DNA from: Gymnodinialimonas sp. 202GB13-11 | Lineage (GTDB): Bacteria; Pseudomonadota; Alphaproteobacteria; Rhodobacterales; Rhodobacteraceae | Assembly (NCBI RefSeq): GCF_040932485.1 | Contig: NZ_JBFRBH010000001.1 | Span: 3,851,212 to 3,915,211, forward strand | Direction of reading: 5' to 3' | DNA length: 64,000 nt | Part shown: positions 50,742 through 60,446 of the stretch, in pieces | Layout: the number at the start of each line of letters is the position of its first letter | Numbering within the stretch: position 1 is the first letter of the stretch | Notes under the pieces: model-generated | The model's input: only the letters and a program-made list of their open reading frames with translations | What the model was told of the DNA's origin: nothing | Databases searched by the model: none | Made by a program: the position numbers and the translations under genes

Positions 50742-52337
50742 ATGAGTGATTATCTTAAGCTCGCTGCCCTTGGGCTTGTCACGGTCTTCGCAGCGATCGC
50801 TGCGAATTACGGCCTTGATGCAGCCTACAAGTTGCATGCGTGGATTATCATGGCGGTCGCCGGTGGCTTGTTTCTGTGGCAGTTGCGCCGCACGGGTGAG
50901 CCTGCGGTGGCTGTGCCAACCGGGGAATATATGGACGGTCCAGTGAGGGCCGCAGCGATTGCAACGGTCTTCTGGGGCGTTGTTGGCTTCTTGGCGGGCG
51001 TGTTTATCGCCTTTCAGCTCGCATTCCCCGCGCTCAATTTCGAATGGGCGCAAGGCTACGCAAACTTCGGACGCCTTCGCCCATTGCACACTTCAGCAGT
51101 GATTTTTGCGTTCGGGGGCAACGCCCTTATTGCAGCCTCGTTCTACATCGTGCAGCGCACCAGCGCCGTGCGCATGTGGGGCGGTAACCTCAGCTGGTTC
51201 GTCTTCTGGGGTTATCAACTGTTCATCGTTCTGGCGGCGACTGGCTACCTCATGGGCTCGACCCAGGGCCAGGAATATGCGGAACCTGAATGGTACGTGG
51301 ACCTCTGGCTGACCGTTGTATGGGTGGCTTTCCTGCTGGTGTACCTCGGCACGATCCTCAAGCGGAAAGAGCCGCACATCTACGTGGCCAACTGGTTCCT
51401 GCTGAGCTTCATAGTGACCGTTGCTCTGCTGCATGTCGTCAACAACATGTCCATTCCCGTTTCGATCTGGGGTTCGCGCAGCGTTCAGGTCATGTCGGGT
51501 GTGCAGAACGCCATGACGCAATGGTGGTATGGCCACAATGCCGTGGGCTTCTTCCTGACCGCCGGTTTCCTCGGCATGATGTACTACTTCATTCCAAAGC
51601 AGGCCGAGCGCCCGGTCTATAGCTACAAACTGTCGATCATCCACTTCTGGGCTCTGATCTTCCTGTACATCTGGGCGGGTCCGCACCACTTGCACTACAC
51701 GGCGCTGCCGGATTGGGCATCGACCCTTGGCATGGTGTTCTCGGTGATCCTGTGGATGCCGTCCTGGGGTGGCATGATCAACGGCCTGATGACGCTGCAA
51801 GGCGCGTGGGACAAGCTTCGTACGGACCCGATCCTGCGGATGATGGTGACCTCGCTCGCCTTCTACGGTATGTCGACCTTCGAAGGCCCGATGATGTCGA
51901 TCCGTGCGGTCAACTCGCTGTCGCACTACACCGACTGGACCATCGGCCACGTCCACTCTGGCGCGCTTGGCTGGAACGGTCTGGTGACCTTCGGGATGCT
52001 CTACTACCTGTTCCCGAAACTTTGGCACACGAAGCTTTACAGCCTTCGCGCCGTCAGCTGGCACTTCTGGCTCGCGACCGTTGGCATCGTTCTCTACGCC
52101 GCTTCGATGTGGGTGACCGGTATCATGGAAGGCTTGATGTGGCGTGAAGTCGATGCGCAAGGTTTCCTCGTGAACTCCTTTGCAGACACCGTCGAGGCGA
52201 AATTCCCGATGTATGTGGTCCGTGGACTGGGTGGGATCATGTTCCTCTCCGGCGCGCTGATCATGGCTTGGAACCTTTGGATGACCGTGCGGACGGCGGG
52301 CAGTAAGCCCACCTCTGACCTGGTCCCGGCGGAATAA
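50742..52337 (+). CDS. ccoN: cbb3-type cytochrome c oxidase subunit I
   Basis: This 531-residue catalytic subunit of the high-affinity cbb3 oxidase has 14 or so membrane helices. The conserved His ligands of heme b, heme b3 and CuB are in [38 protein letters not shown] and [19 protein letters not shown]. It reduces oxygen to water and pumps protons at low oxygen. I start at ATG 50742 ([13 protein letters not shown]), the usual CcoN start; longer in-frame readings from 50664 are not supported. First gene of ccoNOQP. Confidence 0.96.
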   Translation: MSDYLKLAALGLVTVFAAIAANYGLDAAYKLHAWIIMAVAGGLFLWQLRRTGEPAVAVPTGEYMDGPVRAAAIATVFWGVVGFLAGVFIAFQLAFPALNFEWAQGYANFGRLRPLHTSAVIFAFGGNALIAASFYIVQRTSAVRMWGGNLSWFVFWGYQLFIVLAATGYLMGSTQGQEYAEPEWYVDLWLTVVWVAFLLVYLGTILKRKEPHIYVANWFLLSFIVTVALLHVVNNMSIPVSIWGSRSVQVMSGVQNAMTQWWYGHNAVGFFLTAGFLGMMYYFIPKQAERPVYSYKLSIIHFWALIFLYIWAGPHHLHYTALPDWASTLGMVFSVILWMPSWGGMINGLMTLQGAWDKLRTDPILRMMVTSLAFYGMSTFEGPMMSIRAVNSLSHYTDWTIGHVHSGALGWNGLVTFGMLYYLFPKLWHTKLYSLRAVSWHFWLATVGIVLYAASMWVTGIMEGLMWREVDAQGFLVNSFADTVEAKFPMYVVRGLGGIMFLSGALIMAWNLWMTVRTAGSKPTSDLVPAE

Positions 52338-52351
52338 GGAGGGCTCGAACC

Positions 52352-53074
52352 ATGGGTGTTCTTGACCAACACAAGAAGATTGAAACCAATGCCACGCTTC
52401 TGCTGGCGCTGAGTTTCGCCGTCGTCACCGTGGGTGGCATCGTAGAAATCGCACCGCTCTTCTACCTGGAGAACACGATCGAGGATGTAGAGGGCATGCG
52501 CCCCTATTCCCCGCTCGAACTGGCCGGGCGCGAGATCTACGTGCGCGAAGGGTGCTACGTGTGCCACAGCCAGATGATCCGCCCAATGCGGGACGAGGTT
52601 GAACGGTACGGGCATTACAGCCTTGCGGCGGAAAGCCAGTACGACCACCCGTTCCAATGGGGGTCTAAGCGAACGGGGCCCGATCTTGCCCGGGTCGGCG
52701 GGCGCTATTCGGATGAGTGGCATTATGATCACCTGATCAGCCCGCAGTCCGTGGTGCCGGAATCGATCATGCCGTCCTACGCGTTCCTTGCTGACAACAC
52801 GCTGACTGGGGAGCGCATCGGCGATCTGATGTCGACGCACGCTTTTGTCGGTGTGCCCTACACGGAAGAGCAGCTTGAGATGGCGTCAGCCGACTTCATC
52901 GAGCAGGCGACCGATTTCGGGGATCCCGGCGTGGTGGATCGCTATCCCGGTGCGCAGCAGCGCGACTTTGATGGCAACCCTGCCGTGACCGAAATGGATG
53001 CGTTGATTGCCTATCTTCAAATGCTCGGCACGTTGGTCGATTTCTCGACCTTCACGCCGGATGAAAGCCGGTAG
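52352..53074 (+). CDS. ccoO: cbb3-type cytochrome c oxidase subunit II
   Basis: This 240-residue subunit has one N-terminal membrane helix ([20 protein letters not shown]) and a monoheme cytochrome c domain with [15 protein letters not shown]. It receives electrons from CcoP and passes them to CcoN. AGGAGGG precedes the ATG at 52352. It lies 14 bases after ccoN. Length matches the family. Confidence 0.96.
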   Translation: MGVLDQHKKIETNATLLLALSFAVVTVGGIVEIAPLFYLENTIEDVEGMRPYSPLELAGREIYVREGCYVCHSQMIRPMRDEVERYGHYSLAAESQYDHPFQWGSKRTGPDLARVGGRYSDEWHYDHLISPQSVVPESIMPSYAFLADNTLTGERIGDLMSTHAFVGVPYTEEQLEMASADFIEQATDFGDPGVVDRYPGAQQRDFDGNPAVTEMDALIAYLQMLGTLVDFSTFTPDESR

Positions 53075-53087
53075 GGAGGGCACACAG

Positions 53088-53276
53088 ATGGATTATGAAT
53101 TCCTCCGCAGCCTGTCTGGAAGCATCGGAACGGTGTTTCTGGTCGCCAGCTTCTTTGGCTTTGTCCTCTACGCGTTTCGGCCTGGCTCCAAACGTGTCCA
53201 CAGCGACAGTGCCGAAATCCCTTTCCGCCACGACGATGCACCGGCACCAGAAGCCGGGCAGGAGGCGCAGCAATGA
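53088..53276 (+). CDS. ccoQ: cbb3-type cytochrome c oxidase subunit CcoQ
   Basis: This 62-residue one-helix subunit reads MDYEFLRSLSGSIGTVFLVA with the helix at residues 10-30 and a polar tail. It helps stabilise the cbb3 complex. I start at ATG 53088, after GGGAGGG; a longer in-frame reading from 53007 lies inside ccoO. Its stop overlaps the ccoP start (ATGA at 53273-53276). Confidence 0.93.
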   Translation: MDYEFLRSLSGSIGTVFLVASFFGFVLYAFRPGSKRVHSDSAEIPFRHDDAPAPEAGQEAQQ

Positions 53277-54196
53277 CCGATAAACCACAACATCCTGAAG
53301 AACAGGTCCTGCAAGAGGGTGACCCGGACACGACGGGCCATTCCTGGGACGGGATCAAGGAGTTCAACAACCCGCTTCCACGTTGGTGGCTGTGGTGCTT
53401 CTACCTGACCATCATCTGGGGCGTCGCCTACACGGTCCTGTATCCCGCATGGCCTGGCATCAGTGGAGCAACGGCGGGCGTGCTTGGCTATTCAACCCGG
53501 GCAGAGGTAGCTGAAGAGATTGAGCGCTTTGATGCCCTGAATGCCGACCTGCGGACAGAATTGACCGAGGTGGAACTGGCCTCCGTCACCCGCGATGACA
53601 CGCCGGAGCTCTATAACTTTGCACTTCAGGCGGGTGCGGCGACGTTCACCACCTGGTGTTCGCAATGCCATGGCGAAGGCGCGGCCGGTGTTCAGGCCGC
53701 GGGCTATCCGAACCTGTTGGATGACGACTGGCTATGGGGCGGTTCGCTGGAAGACATCCAGATGACGATCGCCCACGGCATCCGAAACGAGGATGATCCT
53801 GATGCGCGCTGGTCCGAGATGACAGCGTTTGAAGGCATCCTCAGCGATGAAGAGATCGCGCAAGTCGTCAATTATGCGATGGCCTTGTCGGATGAGGATG
53901 GCGACGGCGTGAACGCTTCAAACCATGCCTACGATACGACACTGGCTGGCACAGGTGAAAATGTCTTCCTCGATAATTGCGCCGCCTGCCACGGCGATGC
54001 AGGTGACGGCGACCGTTTCCTTGGTGCACCGAACCTGACGGATGCGATCTGGCTTTATGGCGGCAGCGCCGAGGCGGTCGAAGAAACCGTGCGCCATTCG
54101 CGCTTTGGCGTGATGCCAGCGTGGTCTGGCCGCCTGAGCGAGGCGGAAGTCAACGCAACCGCGCTTTACGTCCACAGCTTGGGCGGCGGCGAATAG
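53273..54196 (+). CDS. ccoP: cbb3-type cytochrome c oxidase subunit III (diheme)
   Basis: This 307-residue subunit has a polar N-terminus, one membrane helix (WWLWCFYLTIIWGVAYTVLY) and two cytochrome c domains with heme sites CSQCHGEG and CAACHGDA. It accepts electrons from soluble or membrane cytochrome c and passes them to CcoO. It is the last gene of ccoNOQP. Length is usual. Confidence 0.96.
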   Translation: MTDKPQHPEEQVLQEGDPDTTGHSWDGIKEFNNPLPRWWLWCFYLTIIWGVAYTVLYPAWPGISGATAGVLGYSTRAEVAEEIERFDALNADLRTELTEVELASVTRDDTPELYNFALQAGAATFTTWCSQCHGEGAAGVQAAGYPNLLDDDWLWGGSLEDIQMTIAHGIRNEDDPDARWSEMTAFEGILSDEEIAQVVNYAMALSDEDGDGVNASNHAYDTTLAGTGENVFLDNCAACHGDAGDGDRFLGAPNLTDAIWLYGGSAEAVEETVRHSRFGVMPAWSGRLSEAEVNATALYVHSLGGGE

Positions 54197-54306
54197 AGCT
54201 GCCCTAGCAAGAAGTGCCGGTGGCTAGACGACCTGCCGCCGGTTCCGCGTCGATCCCATGTCCTGTTCGCGCTTTACCCATGGGATCGGCGCACATTTCT
54301 TCAGGT

Positions 54307-54320
54307 TTGATCCACGTCAA
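54307..54320 (+). promoter_or_regulatory. FNR-type box of the ccoGHIS operon
   Basis: TTGATCCACGTCAA keeps the full TTGAT left half and one mismatch in the right half. It lies 69 bases before the ccoG ATG and gives the second cco operon its own low-oxygen promoter. Confidence 0.82.
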
Positions 54321-54388
54321 TGTGTGCGCGCGGCCCCTGCCGTAGACAGGATGTGCGAACAGACAGAATCTCACAGGACAGCCTTGCC

Positions 54389-55903
54389 ATGGCCTCTCAA
54401 GATGCCGCGCCCAAGCTATACGCCGCGCAGGAGCCGATCTTCCCGAAACGGGTGAAGGGTCCGTTCCGGAATTTCAAATGGGCACTGATGATCTTCACGT
54501 TGGGGGTCTACTACATCACCCCTTGGATCCGCTGGGATCGTGGGCCGTCGCTGCCGGATCAGGCCGTCCTCGTGGACTTGGCCAACCGGCGTTTTTTCTT
54601 TTTCTGGATCGAGATCTGGCCCCACGAATTCTACTTCGTTGCAGGCCTTTTGATCATGGCAGGCCTTGGCCTGTTTCTGTTCACCTCTGCCCTTGGCCGT
54701 GTTTGGTGTGGCTATGCCTGTCCTCAAACCGTTTGGACCGATCTGTTCTATACGGTCGAGCGCTGGATCGAAGGCGATCGCAACGCGCGGCTGCGCTTGT
54801 GGAAGCAAAAGTGGGACTTCCGCAAATGGCGCCTGCGGGTGACGAAGTGGATCGTCTGGCTTTTGATTGCCGTGGCGACGGGCGGGGCTTGGGTTTTCTA
54901 CTTTGCGGATGCCCCGACGCTTCTGCGTGACCTGTTGACCGGGCAGGCGGCCTTTGTGGCCTACGCGACTGTCGGCATTCTGACAGCTACGACCTTTATC
55001 TTTGGCGGCTTCGCGCGTGAGCAAATCTGCATCTATGCTTGCCCATGGCCGCGCATTCAGGCCGCGATGATGGACGAACATACCATCACGGTCGCCTACC
55101 GCGACTGGCGGGGGGAACCGCGCGGCAAGGGCAAGAAGCGTCGCGAAATGGCAGAGGCCGCGATTGAGAGCTCTCGTCTGGCGGGGCCAACGATCCGGGG
55201 TACGGAACCCGGCGCAACCTCTGCGCCTGAGGTCGAGGCGCCCGGCGACTGCATTGATTGCATGGCCTGCGTGAATGTCTGTCCCATGGGGATCGATATC
55301 CGCGATGGGCAGCAGATGGAGTGCATCACCTGTGCGCTTTGCATCGATGCCTGTGACGAAATCATGGACAAGGTCGGCAAACCACGCGGGTTGATCGATT
55401 ACCTCGCCCTGACCGATGAAGCCAATGAGCGTGCGGGTAACACCAAGGTGCCCGTGATGCGGCACATCCTGCGCCCGCGGACGCTGATTTACACCGCTCT
55501 ATGGTCTGCCATCGGTGTTGGTCTGATCGTGGCGCTATTCATCCGGTCCGAGATTGATCTGACAGTCGCTCAGGTCCGCAATCCACAGTTTGTGACGCTC
55601 AGCGATGGGTCAGTGCGAAATACCTACGACATCCGCATCCGCAACATGACGGCAGCAGACGCCACGTTCCGCATTGGTCTGACCTCGGATGACGTCCTGC
55701 GCGTTGATCTGGAGGGGAGCCAGGACCTGATGGTCGAGGTGCCCGCAGACGAAACGCTTCTTCAGCGCGTCTACGTCATCGCGCGTCCCGAGGATGCCGC
55801 ATCGGGTCGCGAACGCACGGATTTCCGCTTCTGGGTCGAGGAGTTCGGCACGGAAGAGCGCGCATTTGGCGACACCACGTTCTTTGGAAGGGGTCAGCAA
55901 TGA
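54389..55903 (+). CDS. ccoG: Cytochrome c oxidase accessory protein CcoG
   Basis: This 504-residue membrane protein has about five helices and two ferredoxin-type Cys sets (CIDCMACVNVCP and CITCALCIDACD), plus CGYACPQTVW and CIYACPWPRIQ. CcoG (FixG/RdxA) reduces Cu(II) to Cu(I) for CuB insertion into cbb3 oxidase. The periplasmic C-terminal domain (residues about 390-504) has an Ig-like build. I use ATG 54389; in-frame readings from 54320 would begin inside the FNR box. ccoH starts in its stop (ATGA at 55900-55903). Confidence 0.95.
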   Translation: MASQDAAPKLYAAQEPIFPKRVKGPFRNFKWALMIFTLGVYYITPWIRWDRGPSLPDQAVLVDLANRRFFFFWIEIWPHEFYFVAGLLIMAGLGLFLFTSALGRVWCGYACPQTVWTDLFYTVERWIEGDRNARLRLWKQKWDFRKWRLRVTKWIVWLLIAVATGGAWVFYFADAPTLLRDLLTGQAAFVAYATVGILTATTFIFGGFAREQICIYACPWPRIQAAMMDEHTITVAYRDWRGEPRGKGKKRREMAEAAIESSRLAGPTIRGTEPGATSAPEVEAPGDCIDCMACVNVCPMGIDIRDGQQMECITCALCIDACDEIMDKVGKPRGLIDYLALTDEANERAGNTKVPVMRHILRPRTLIYTALWSAIGVGLIVALFIRSEIDLTVAQVRNPQFVTLSDGSVRNTYDIRIRNMTAADATFRIGLTSDDVLRVDLEGSQDLMVEVPADETLLQRVYVIARPEDAASGRERTDFRFWVEEFGTEERAFGDTTFFGRGQQ

Positions 55904-56394
55904 ACCACGATATTGAAGCACACAGCATCGCGGGCCCGCGCAAGCTGACTGGCTGGCACGTTGCATCCATGTTCATCGGGGGATTCGGTGTGATCGTCTG
56001 CGTGAATATCTTCATGGCGACGCAGGCCGTTTCCACCTTCCCTGGTCTTGAAGTTTCGTCCAGCTATGCAGACAGCCAGACCTTTGATGATCGTCGCATC
56101 GCACAGGATGCGCTGGGTTGGCAGGCCTCTGTTGAGACGCGCGGAGATGAAGTGCGATTGACGCTTGTGGACGAAGCGGGGCGTCCCGTTTACCCGGCTG
56201 AGCTGGATGCGCTTTTGACACGTCCGACGACACGGGCTGACGACCAACTGCTTGAGCTATCGCGTGGGGCGAACGGTGTACTGGTCGCGCCGGCCGATCT
56301 GGCGCCTGGCCGCTGGCGTCTGCGCCTGACGGGCACCGCGCGTGACGGCACCGACTATCGCCACAATATCACTTTCACTCTGGCCGAGGGCTGA
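55900..56394 (+). CDS. ccoH: FixH family protein (CcoH)
   Basis: This 164-residue protein has one N-terminal membrane helix (HVASMFIGGFGVIVCVNIFM) and a periplasmic Ig-like domain ending in the beta strands GRWRLRLTGTARDGTDYRHN. It is needed for cbb3 assembly with CcoI and CcoG. It overlaps ccoG by four bases, and the ccoI ATG follows its stop directly. Confidence 0.92.
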   Translation: MNHDIEAHSIAGPRKLTGWHVASMFIGGFGVIVCVNIFMATQAVSTFPGLEVSSSYADSQTFDDRRIAQDALGWQASVETRGDEVRLTLVDEAGRPVYPAELDALLTRPTTRADDQLLELSRGANGVLVAPADLAPGRWRLRLTGTARDGTDYRHNITFTLAEG

Positions 56395-56395
56395 T

Positions 56396-58585
56396 ATGGC
56401 CGCCCTAGCTGACCCACAACATCCCTCTGCGTGCCCCGCCTGCGATGCGGTGCCATTGGCCGAGCAAGTTGCCGGGAAAGCACTGACCAACGCGCGCCTT
56501 ATGCTGGCGCTGCCGGGCATTCACTGTGCGGCGTGTATTTCCGGCGTGGAGCGGATTCTGCGCGAGCAGCCGGGCGTTCGCGATGCGCGCGTCAACCTGA
56601 CCATGCGCCGCGCATCCGTTGATGCAGGTCCTGAGGTTACAGCAGAGGATCTGTGCGCGGCCTTGAATGCGGCTGGGTACGAGGCGCATGAACTGGACCC
56701 TGGCGTCCTTGCAACCACCGAAATGGACGCACGCGGACGCGCGCTTCTAATGCGGTTGGCGGTCGCCGTGTTTGCCATGATGAACGTCATGCTCCTGTCC
56801 GTGGCTGTGTGGTCTGGTGCGGATGGTGTCACCCGCGACATGATGCATTGGATCAGCGCAGCGATCGCGATCCCGGCAGTGCTGTTCTGCGGCCAGCCCT
56901 TCTACGGGTCTGCCTTTGCCGCCTTGCGCGCTGGGCGGCTGAACATGGACGTGCCCATCACGTTGGCCATTGCGCTGGCTGTCGGAACATCCCTCTACGA
57001 GACGACGTTGTCGGGCGAACATGCCTATTTCGATGCGGCGATTGCCCTGTGCACCTTCCTCCTCGCTGGACGTTACCTCGATCACCGTACGCGGGCGAAT
57101 GCCCGATCTGCAGCTCAGGAATTGGCGGCACTTGAAGTGCCCCGCGCGCTTCGGCTGGTGGGGCAGGGGACCGAAACGGTGGCTGCAGCTGATCTACGGC
57201 GCGGTGATCTGGTGCGGGTGCTGCCCGGTGGGCGTGTGCCGGTGGATGGCACGTTGGTGGACGGATTCACTGAACTGGACCGGTCCATCATGACCGGAGA
57301 AACGCTTCCTGCGGCTGTTGCGCCGGGCGACGCTGTCCATGCCGGTGAGGCGAACCTGACTGGTCCAGTCACGGTCGAGGTTATGGCCGCAGGCCGCGAT
57401 ACGGAGCTGGCGCGCCTTGGCGACCTTGTGGCCGTGGCCGAGGCCGGTCGGTCGAACTACACGTCGCTGGCGGATGCTGCGGCCAAGCTCTATGCGCCGG
57501 GCGTACACATTGTGGCTGTTGTCGCTGCGCTGGGTTGGTTTGCCTATACGTGGGATTTTCGCGTAGCGCTGAATATCGCGGCGGCGGTTCTGATCATCAC
57601 ATGCCCCTGTGCCCTTGGGTTGGCGGTTCCCGCCGTGACGACAGCAGCGTCTGCGCGGTTGTTCCGGAAAGGTCTGCTGATCAAAGACGGCACGGCTCTT
57701 GAGCGTTTGGCCGAAGTTGACACGGTGGTATTCGACAAAACTGGCACCCTGACCGATGGCGCACCGGAACCGCTAGGACTAGATCAATTGGATGCGGAGA
57801 CTGCGCGTGTTGCGCTGGCCCTGGCGAACGGGTCGGCGCACCCCTTGGCGCAGGCGCTTGCAAGCGGATTGACTGCGCGCAGCGTTTGGCCTGCCCGTGT
57901 TGAACGACTGATGGAACGGCCTGGTTTCGGCGTGGAAGGTGAATGGGAAGGCAAGCCTGTCCGCCTTGGCCGAGTGGGCTGGGTCGGCGGAGGTGATGCC
58001 GTGGGAACAACCGCTACCTATCTGCGTATCGACGATGGCCCGGCTCATGCGCTTACCTTTGCAGACGCTTTACGGGACGGCGCGGCTGAGGCGGTCAAAG
58101 GCCTTCAAGCGCAGGGGAAGCGCGTTGTGCTTCTTTCGGGTGATGTGGCCCCAGCGGTCGAGGCCTTTGCCGCGCGGTTGGGCATTGATGATGTCATTGC
58201 CGAGGCACGCCCGGATGCCAAGGCCGAGGCTGTGATGGCGTTGGTCGAAGAGGGCGCACATGTTTTGATGGTAGGGGATGGCATGAACGACACGGCCGCC
58301 TTGGCCGCGGCACATGTGTCCATTTCACCCGCCTCAGCGCTGGAGGCCGCTCGCGCCGCGTCGGACATGGTGCTAACGGGGCGCAGTATTCTTCCCGTGG
58401 TCGACGCCATGCAAACGGCCCGCATGTCGCGGGCACGGATCAAGGAGAATTTCACAATTGCCAGCGTCTATAATCTGCTGGCCGTGCCGCTGGCCGTTGC
58501 GGGGCTGTGCTCGCCCTTGATTGCGGCGCTGGCAATGTCTGCTTCGTCCTTGACCGTATCCCTCAATGCGCTGAGGCTGCGTTAA
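56396..58585 (+). CDS. ccoI: cbb3 oxidase copper-translocating P1B-type ATPase CcoI
   Basis: This 729-residue P-type ATPase delivers copper for CuB of cbb3. It has an N-terminal metal domain (GIHCAACISGVERIL, CxxC at 44-47) preceded by CPAC (13-16), eight membrane helices with the metal site TCPCALGLAVP, the phosphorylation motif DKTGTLTDG and the hinge GDGMNDTAAL. I start at ATG 56396, one base after the ccoH stop; a longer reading from 56342 lies inside ccoH. Its TAA overlaps the ccoS ATG. Confidence 0.95.
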   Translation: MAALADPQHPSACPACDAVPLAEQVAGKALTNARLMLALPGIHCAACISGVERILREQPGVRDARVNLTMRRASVDAGPEVTAEDLCAALNAAGYEAHELDPGVLATTEMDARGRALLMRLAVAVFAMMNVMLLSVAVWSGADGVTRDMMHWISAAIAIPAVLFCGQPFYGSAFAALRAGRLNMDVPITLAIALAVGTSLYETTLSGEHAYFDAAIALCTFLLAGRYLDHRTRANARSAAQELAALEVPRALRLVGQGTETVAAADLRRGDLVRVLPGGRVPVDGTLVDGFTELDRSIMTGETLPAAVAPGDAVHAGEANLTGPVTVEVMAAGRDTELARLGDLVAVAEAGRSNYTSLADAAAKLYAPGVHIVAVVAALGWFAYTWDFRVALNIAAAVLIITCPCALGLAVPAVTTAASARLFRKGLLIKDGTALERLAEVDTVVFDKTGTLTDGAPEPLGLDQLDAETARVALALANGSAHPLAQALASGLTARSVWPARVERLMERPGFGVEGEWEGKPVRLGRVGWVGGGDAVGTTATYLRIDDGPAHALTFADALRDGAAEAVKGLQAQGKRVVLLSGDVAPAVEAFAARLGIDDVIAEARPDAKAEAVMALVEEGAHVLMVGDGMNDTAALAAAHVSISPASALEAARAASDMVLTGRSILPVVDAMQTARMSRARIKENFTIASVYNLLAVPLAVAGLCSPLIAALAMSASSLTVSLNALRLR

Positions 58586-58740
58586 TGGATGTATTGGGCA
58601 TATTGATACCCGTATCCCTGCTTCTGGGCGGGGCCGGTTTGGCCGCGTTTTGGTGGATGCTGCGCAAAGGGCAGTTTGATGATCCTGAAGGCGATGCGCA
58701 TCGCATCCTGCGTGAGGATTACGACGACCACCCGAAATAG
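58585..58740 (+). CDS. ccoS: cbb3-type cytochrome oxidase assembly protein CcoS
   Basis: This 51-residue protein starts MDVLGILIPVSLLLGGAGLA with a single membrane helix, then FWWMLRKGQFDDPEGDAHRI, the CcoS hallmark. It is required for cofactor insertion into cbb3. The ATG shares its first base with the ccoI stop (TAATG). It ends the ccoGHIS operon. No terminator is visible in 58741-58794. Confidence 0.95.
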   Translation: MDVLGILIPVSLLLGGAGLAAFWWMLRKGQFDDPEGDAHRILREDYDDHPK

Positions 58741-58794
58741 GATCGCCGGACGACGCTCGCCTACGGCATCGCCCCGCCCACCGTCCCGTAGGTC

Positions 58795-60204
58795 TTACGG
58801 CCCGAAGGTCTCGCAAGTCACATTGCGGGCGTTGAGCCGCGCACAGGCCCTTGTGGCCTGATCTTCCGTCATACCGGCAAAGCGCGCGTCATAGCCACGG
58901 CTGACCTGCACGACACGGCGCAGTGCTTCGTCGAACGTGCCAAGCTCTGCCAATGCGGTGCGCAGCAAGAGACGTTCGGCTGCGTGATGGGATGTTTGTG
59001 GGCCCAGGGACACACCGAAAAGGCGCGACCCGGTGGACGAAGCGCGCGTGACGACCTCAGGCTCTGGGGCTGGACGCGGCGGGATAAGCGGTTCGGGTTC
59101 CGGCTCCAACGCGGCTTGCGGCTCAGGCCTTGGGGCAGGGCGCGGCGCATCTTCAACTGCGTTGAGGGCGGCTTCCACCGCGGCGGCAACCTCCGGGTCC
59201 GCCCCGGTGGCTTGCGTCAGTGCGGCACCAACAGCATCGTCAATCGCTGCTAGGACATCAGCATCGACGCCTCCATGGGGTCGCATAAAGGGCCGGATCG
59301 AAGAGGTCGGCGCGCGTTGCCCGGGCGGCGTATGTGAGGTGCCCGCAGTTCCGTCATCCGTATATGTCGGCAAAGCCGGGGTTCGGAGCGCCACGTGGGA
59401 TGGCGCACGCTCAAACCCCATATCGAGCAATTCCATGACCCTCTCATTTCGCCAGGCCGAACTTCGACCCCCAAAAACGGTGGCGATGATCCGTTCTTCG
59501 CCGCGCTGGGCCGAGGCAACAAGGTTGAAGCCAGCCGCGCGGGTGTAGCCGGTCTTGATCCCGTCCGCGCCACGGTAGTTCGACAGGACCACACGGTTCG
59601 TGTTGCGCACCTGCGCAATGCCAGCATCTGCGGTGATGCGAGAGAACAGGTTGTAATATTGCGGGTAATCGTAAACGAGCCTGCGCCCCAGCATCGTCAT
59701 GTCGCGCGCGGTGCTCAGATGCCCATCTTCGGTCAATCCATGCGCGTTGCGGAAGGTTGTGCGTGTCATGCCAAGTGCAGCGGCTGTGCGGTTCATGCGG
59801 CGCGCGAAGGCAGCCTCAGATCCGGAAATTGCCTCGCCAATCGCTGTTGCAGCATCGTTTGCGGACCGGATAGCGGCGGCGCGGATCAGATACCGGAAGC
59901 GGATCGTTGAGCCTGAGCGCAAGCCAAGCTCCGATGGAGGTTCAGCTGCGGCATTCGCGGAGATGGTGACTTCTGTATCGAGCGTGATCTCGCCCAGGCG
60001 AATGGCTTCAAACGCGATATAGATAGTCATCATCTTGGTCAGTGACGCCGGATGCAGGCGTGTGTCAGCATTACGCGAATGCAAGACCTCGCCATTGCGG
60101 GCGTCCATAACCATGGCTGCATACGGCGCCGCCTGCGCTGGTGTAAACGCACCAAACGCCAGAGCGACGCCCAAAAGGGCGACGTAAAGAAATCGTACGA
60201 ACAT
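58795..60204 (-). CDS. D-alanyl-D-alanine carboxypeptidase with C-terminal SPOR domain
   Basis: This 469-residue exported serine peptidase trims peptidoglycan pentapeptides. After a signal peptide (VALLGVALAFGAFTPAQA) it has the three PBP motifs: SLTK, SAN and KTGYT (residues about 54-57, 115-117 and 200-204). A Pro-rich linker with repeated RPAPRPEP-type segments leads to a C-terminal SPOR domain (residues about 395-469, GSRLFGVSLGP through the terminal CETFGP), which binds denuded septal glycan. I start at 60204 (AGAGCAGCTC upstream); an in-frame start at 60276 would precede the signal peptide. It lies convergent to ccoS. The 242 bases to hemF contain no supported gene. Confidence 0.92.
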   Translation of the reverse strand: MFVRFLYVALLGVALAFGAFTPAQAAPYAAMVMDARNGEVLHSRNADTRLHPASLTKMMTIYIAFEAIRLGEITLDTEVTISANAAAEPPSELGLRSGSTIRFRYLIRAAAIRSANDAATAIGEAISGSEAAFARRMNRTAAALGMTRTTFRNAHGLTEDGHLSTARDMTMLGRRLVYDYPQYYNLFSRITADAGIAQVRNTNRVVLSNYRGADGIKTGYTRAAGFNLVASAQRGEERIIATVFGGRSSAWRNERVMELLDMGFERAPSHVALRTPALPTYTDDGTAGTSHTPPGQRAPTSSIRPFMRPHGGVDADVLAAIDDAVGAALTQATGADPEVAAAVEAALNAVEDAPRPAPRPEPQAALEPEPEPLIPPRPAPEPEVVTRASSTGSRLFGVSLGPQTSHHAAERLLLRTALAELGTFDEALRRVVQVSRGYDARFAGMTEDQATRACARLNARNVTCETFGP

Positions 60205-60446
60205 GAGCTGCTCTATCTGCCTCGTGTGCCGTCTATTGCGGCGATTGCCTATGATCCTAGGCGAAACGAATCTCAAAATCCATGGCCGAGTGGCGAAATT
60301 CTCAATCCCTGCAAGGAATTGGCAGATGTGGTCCTACGTGCAACACATGGGTCAAAATGTGCCTGCCATCTGGGCGCACATCGCATGGCGGCGCCGACGT
60401 TGACCTGCTACAACTTAGGCGAGTGTTGCAAAAGGACCGCGGCCCA

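Noticed and set aside
60283-60345. tRNA-like words (GCCGAGTGGCG and AATTGGCAGA) before hemF
   Set aside because: No acceptor stem, anticodon arm or T-loop could be folded; no tRNA is supported.
60203-60403. 66-residue plus-strand ORF between the carboxypeptidase and hemF genes, rich in Trp
   Set aside because: Third-position base use is unlike the neighbouring genes, it overlaps the divergent signal-peptide start, and no ribosome site is visible.
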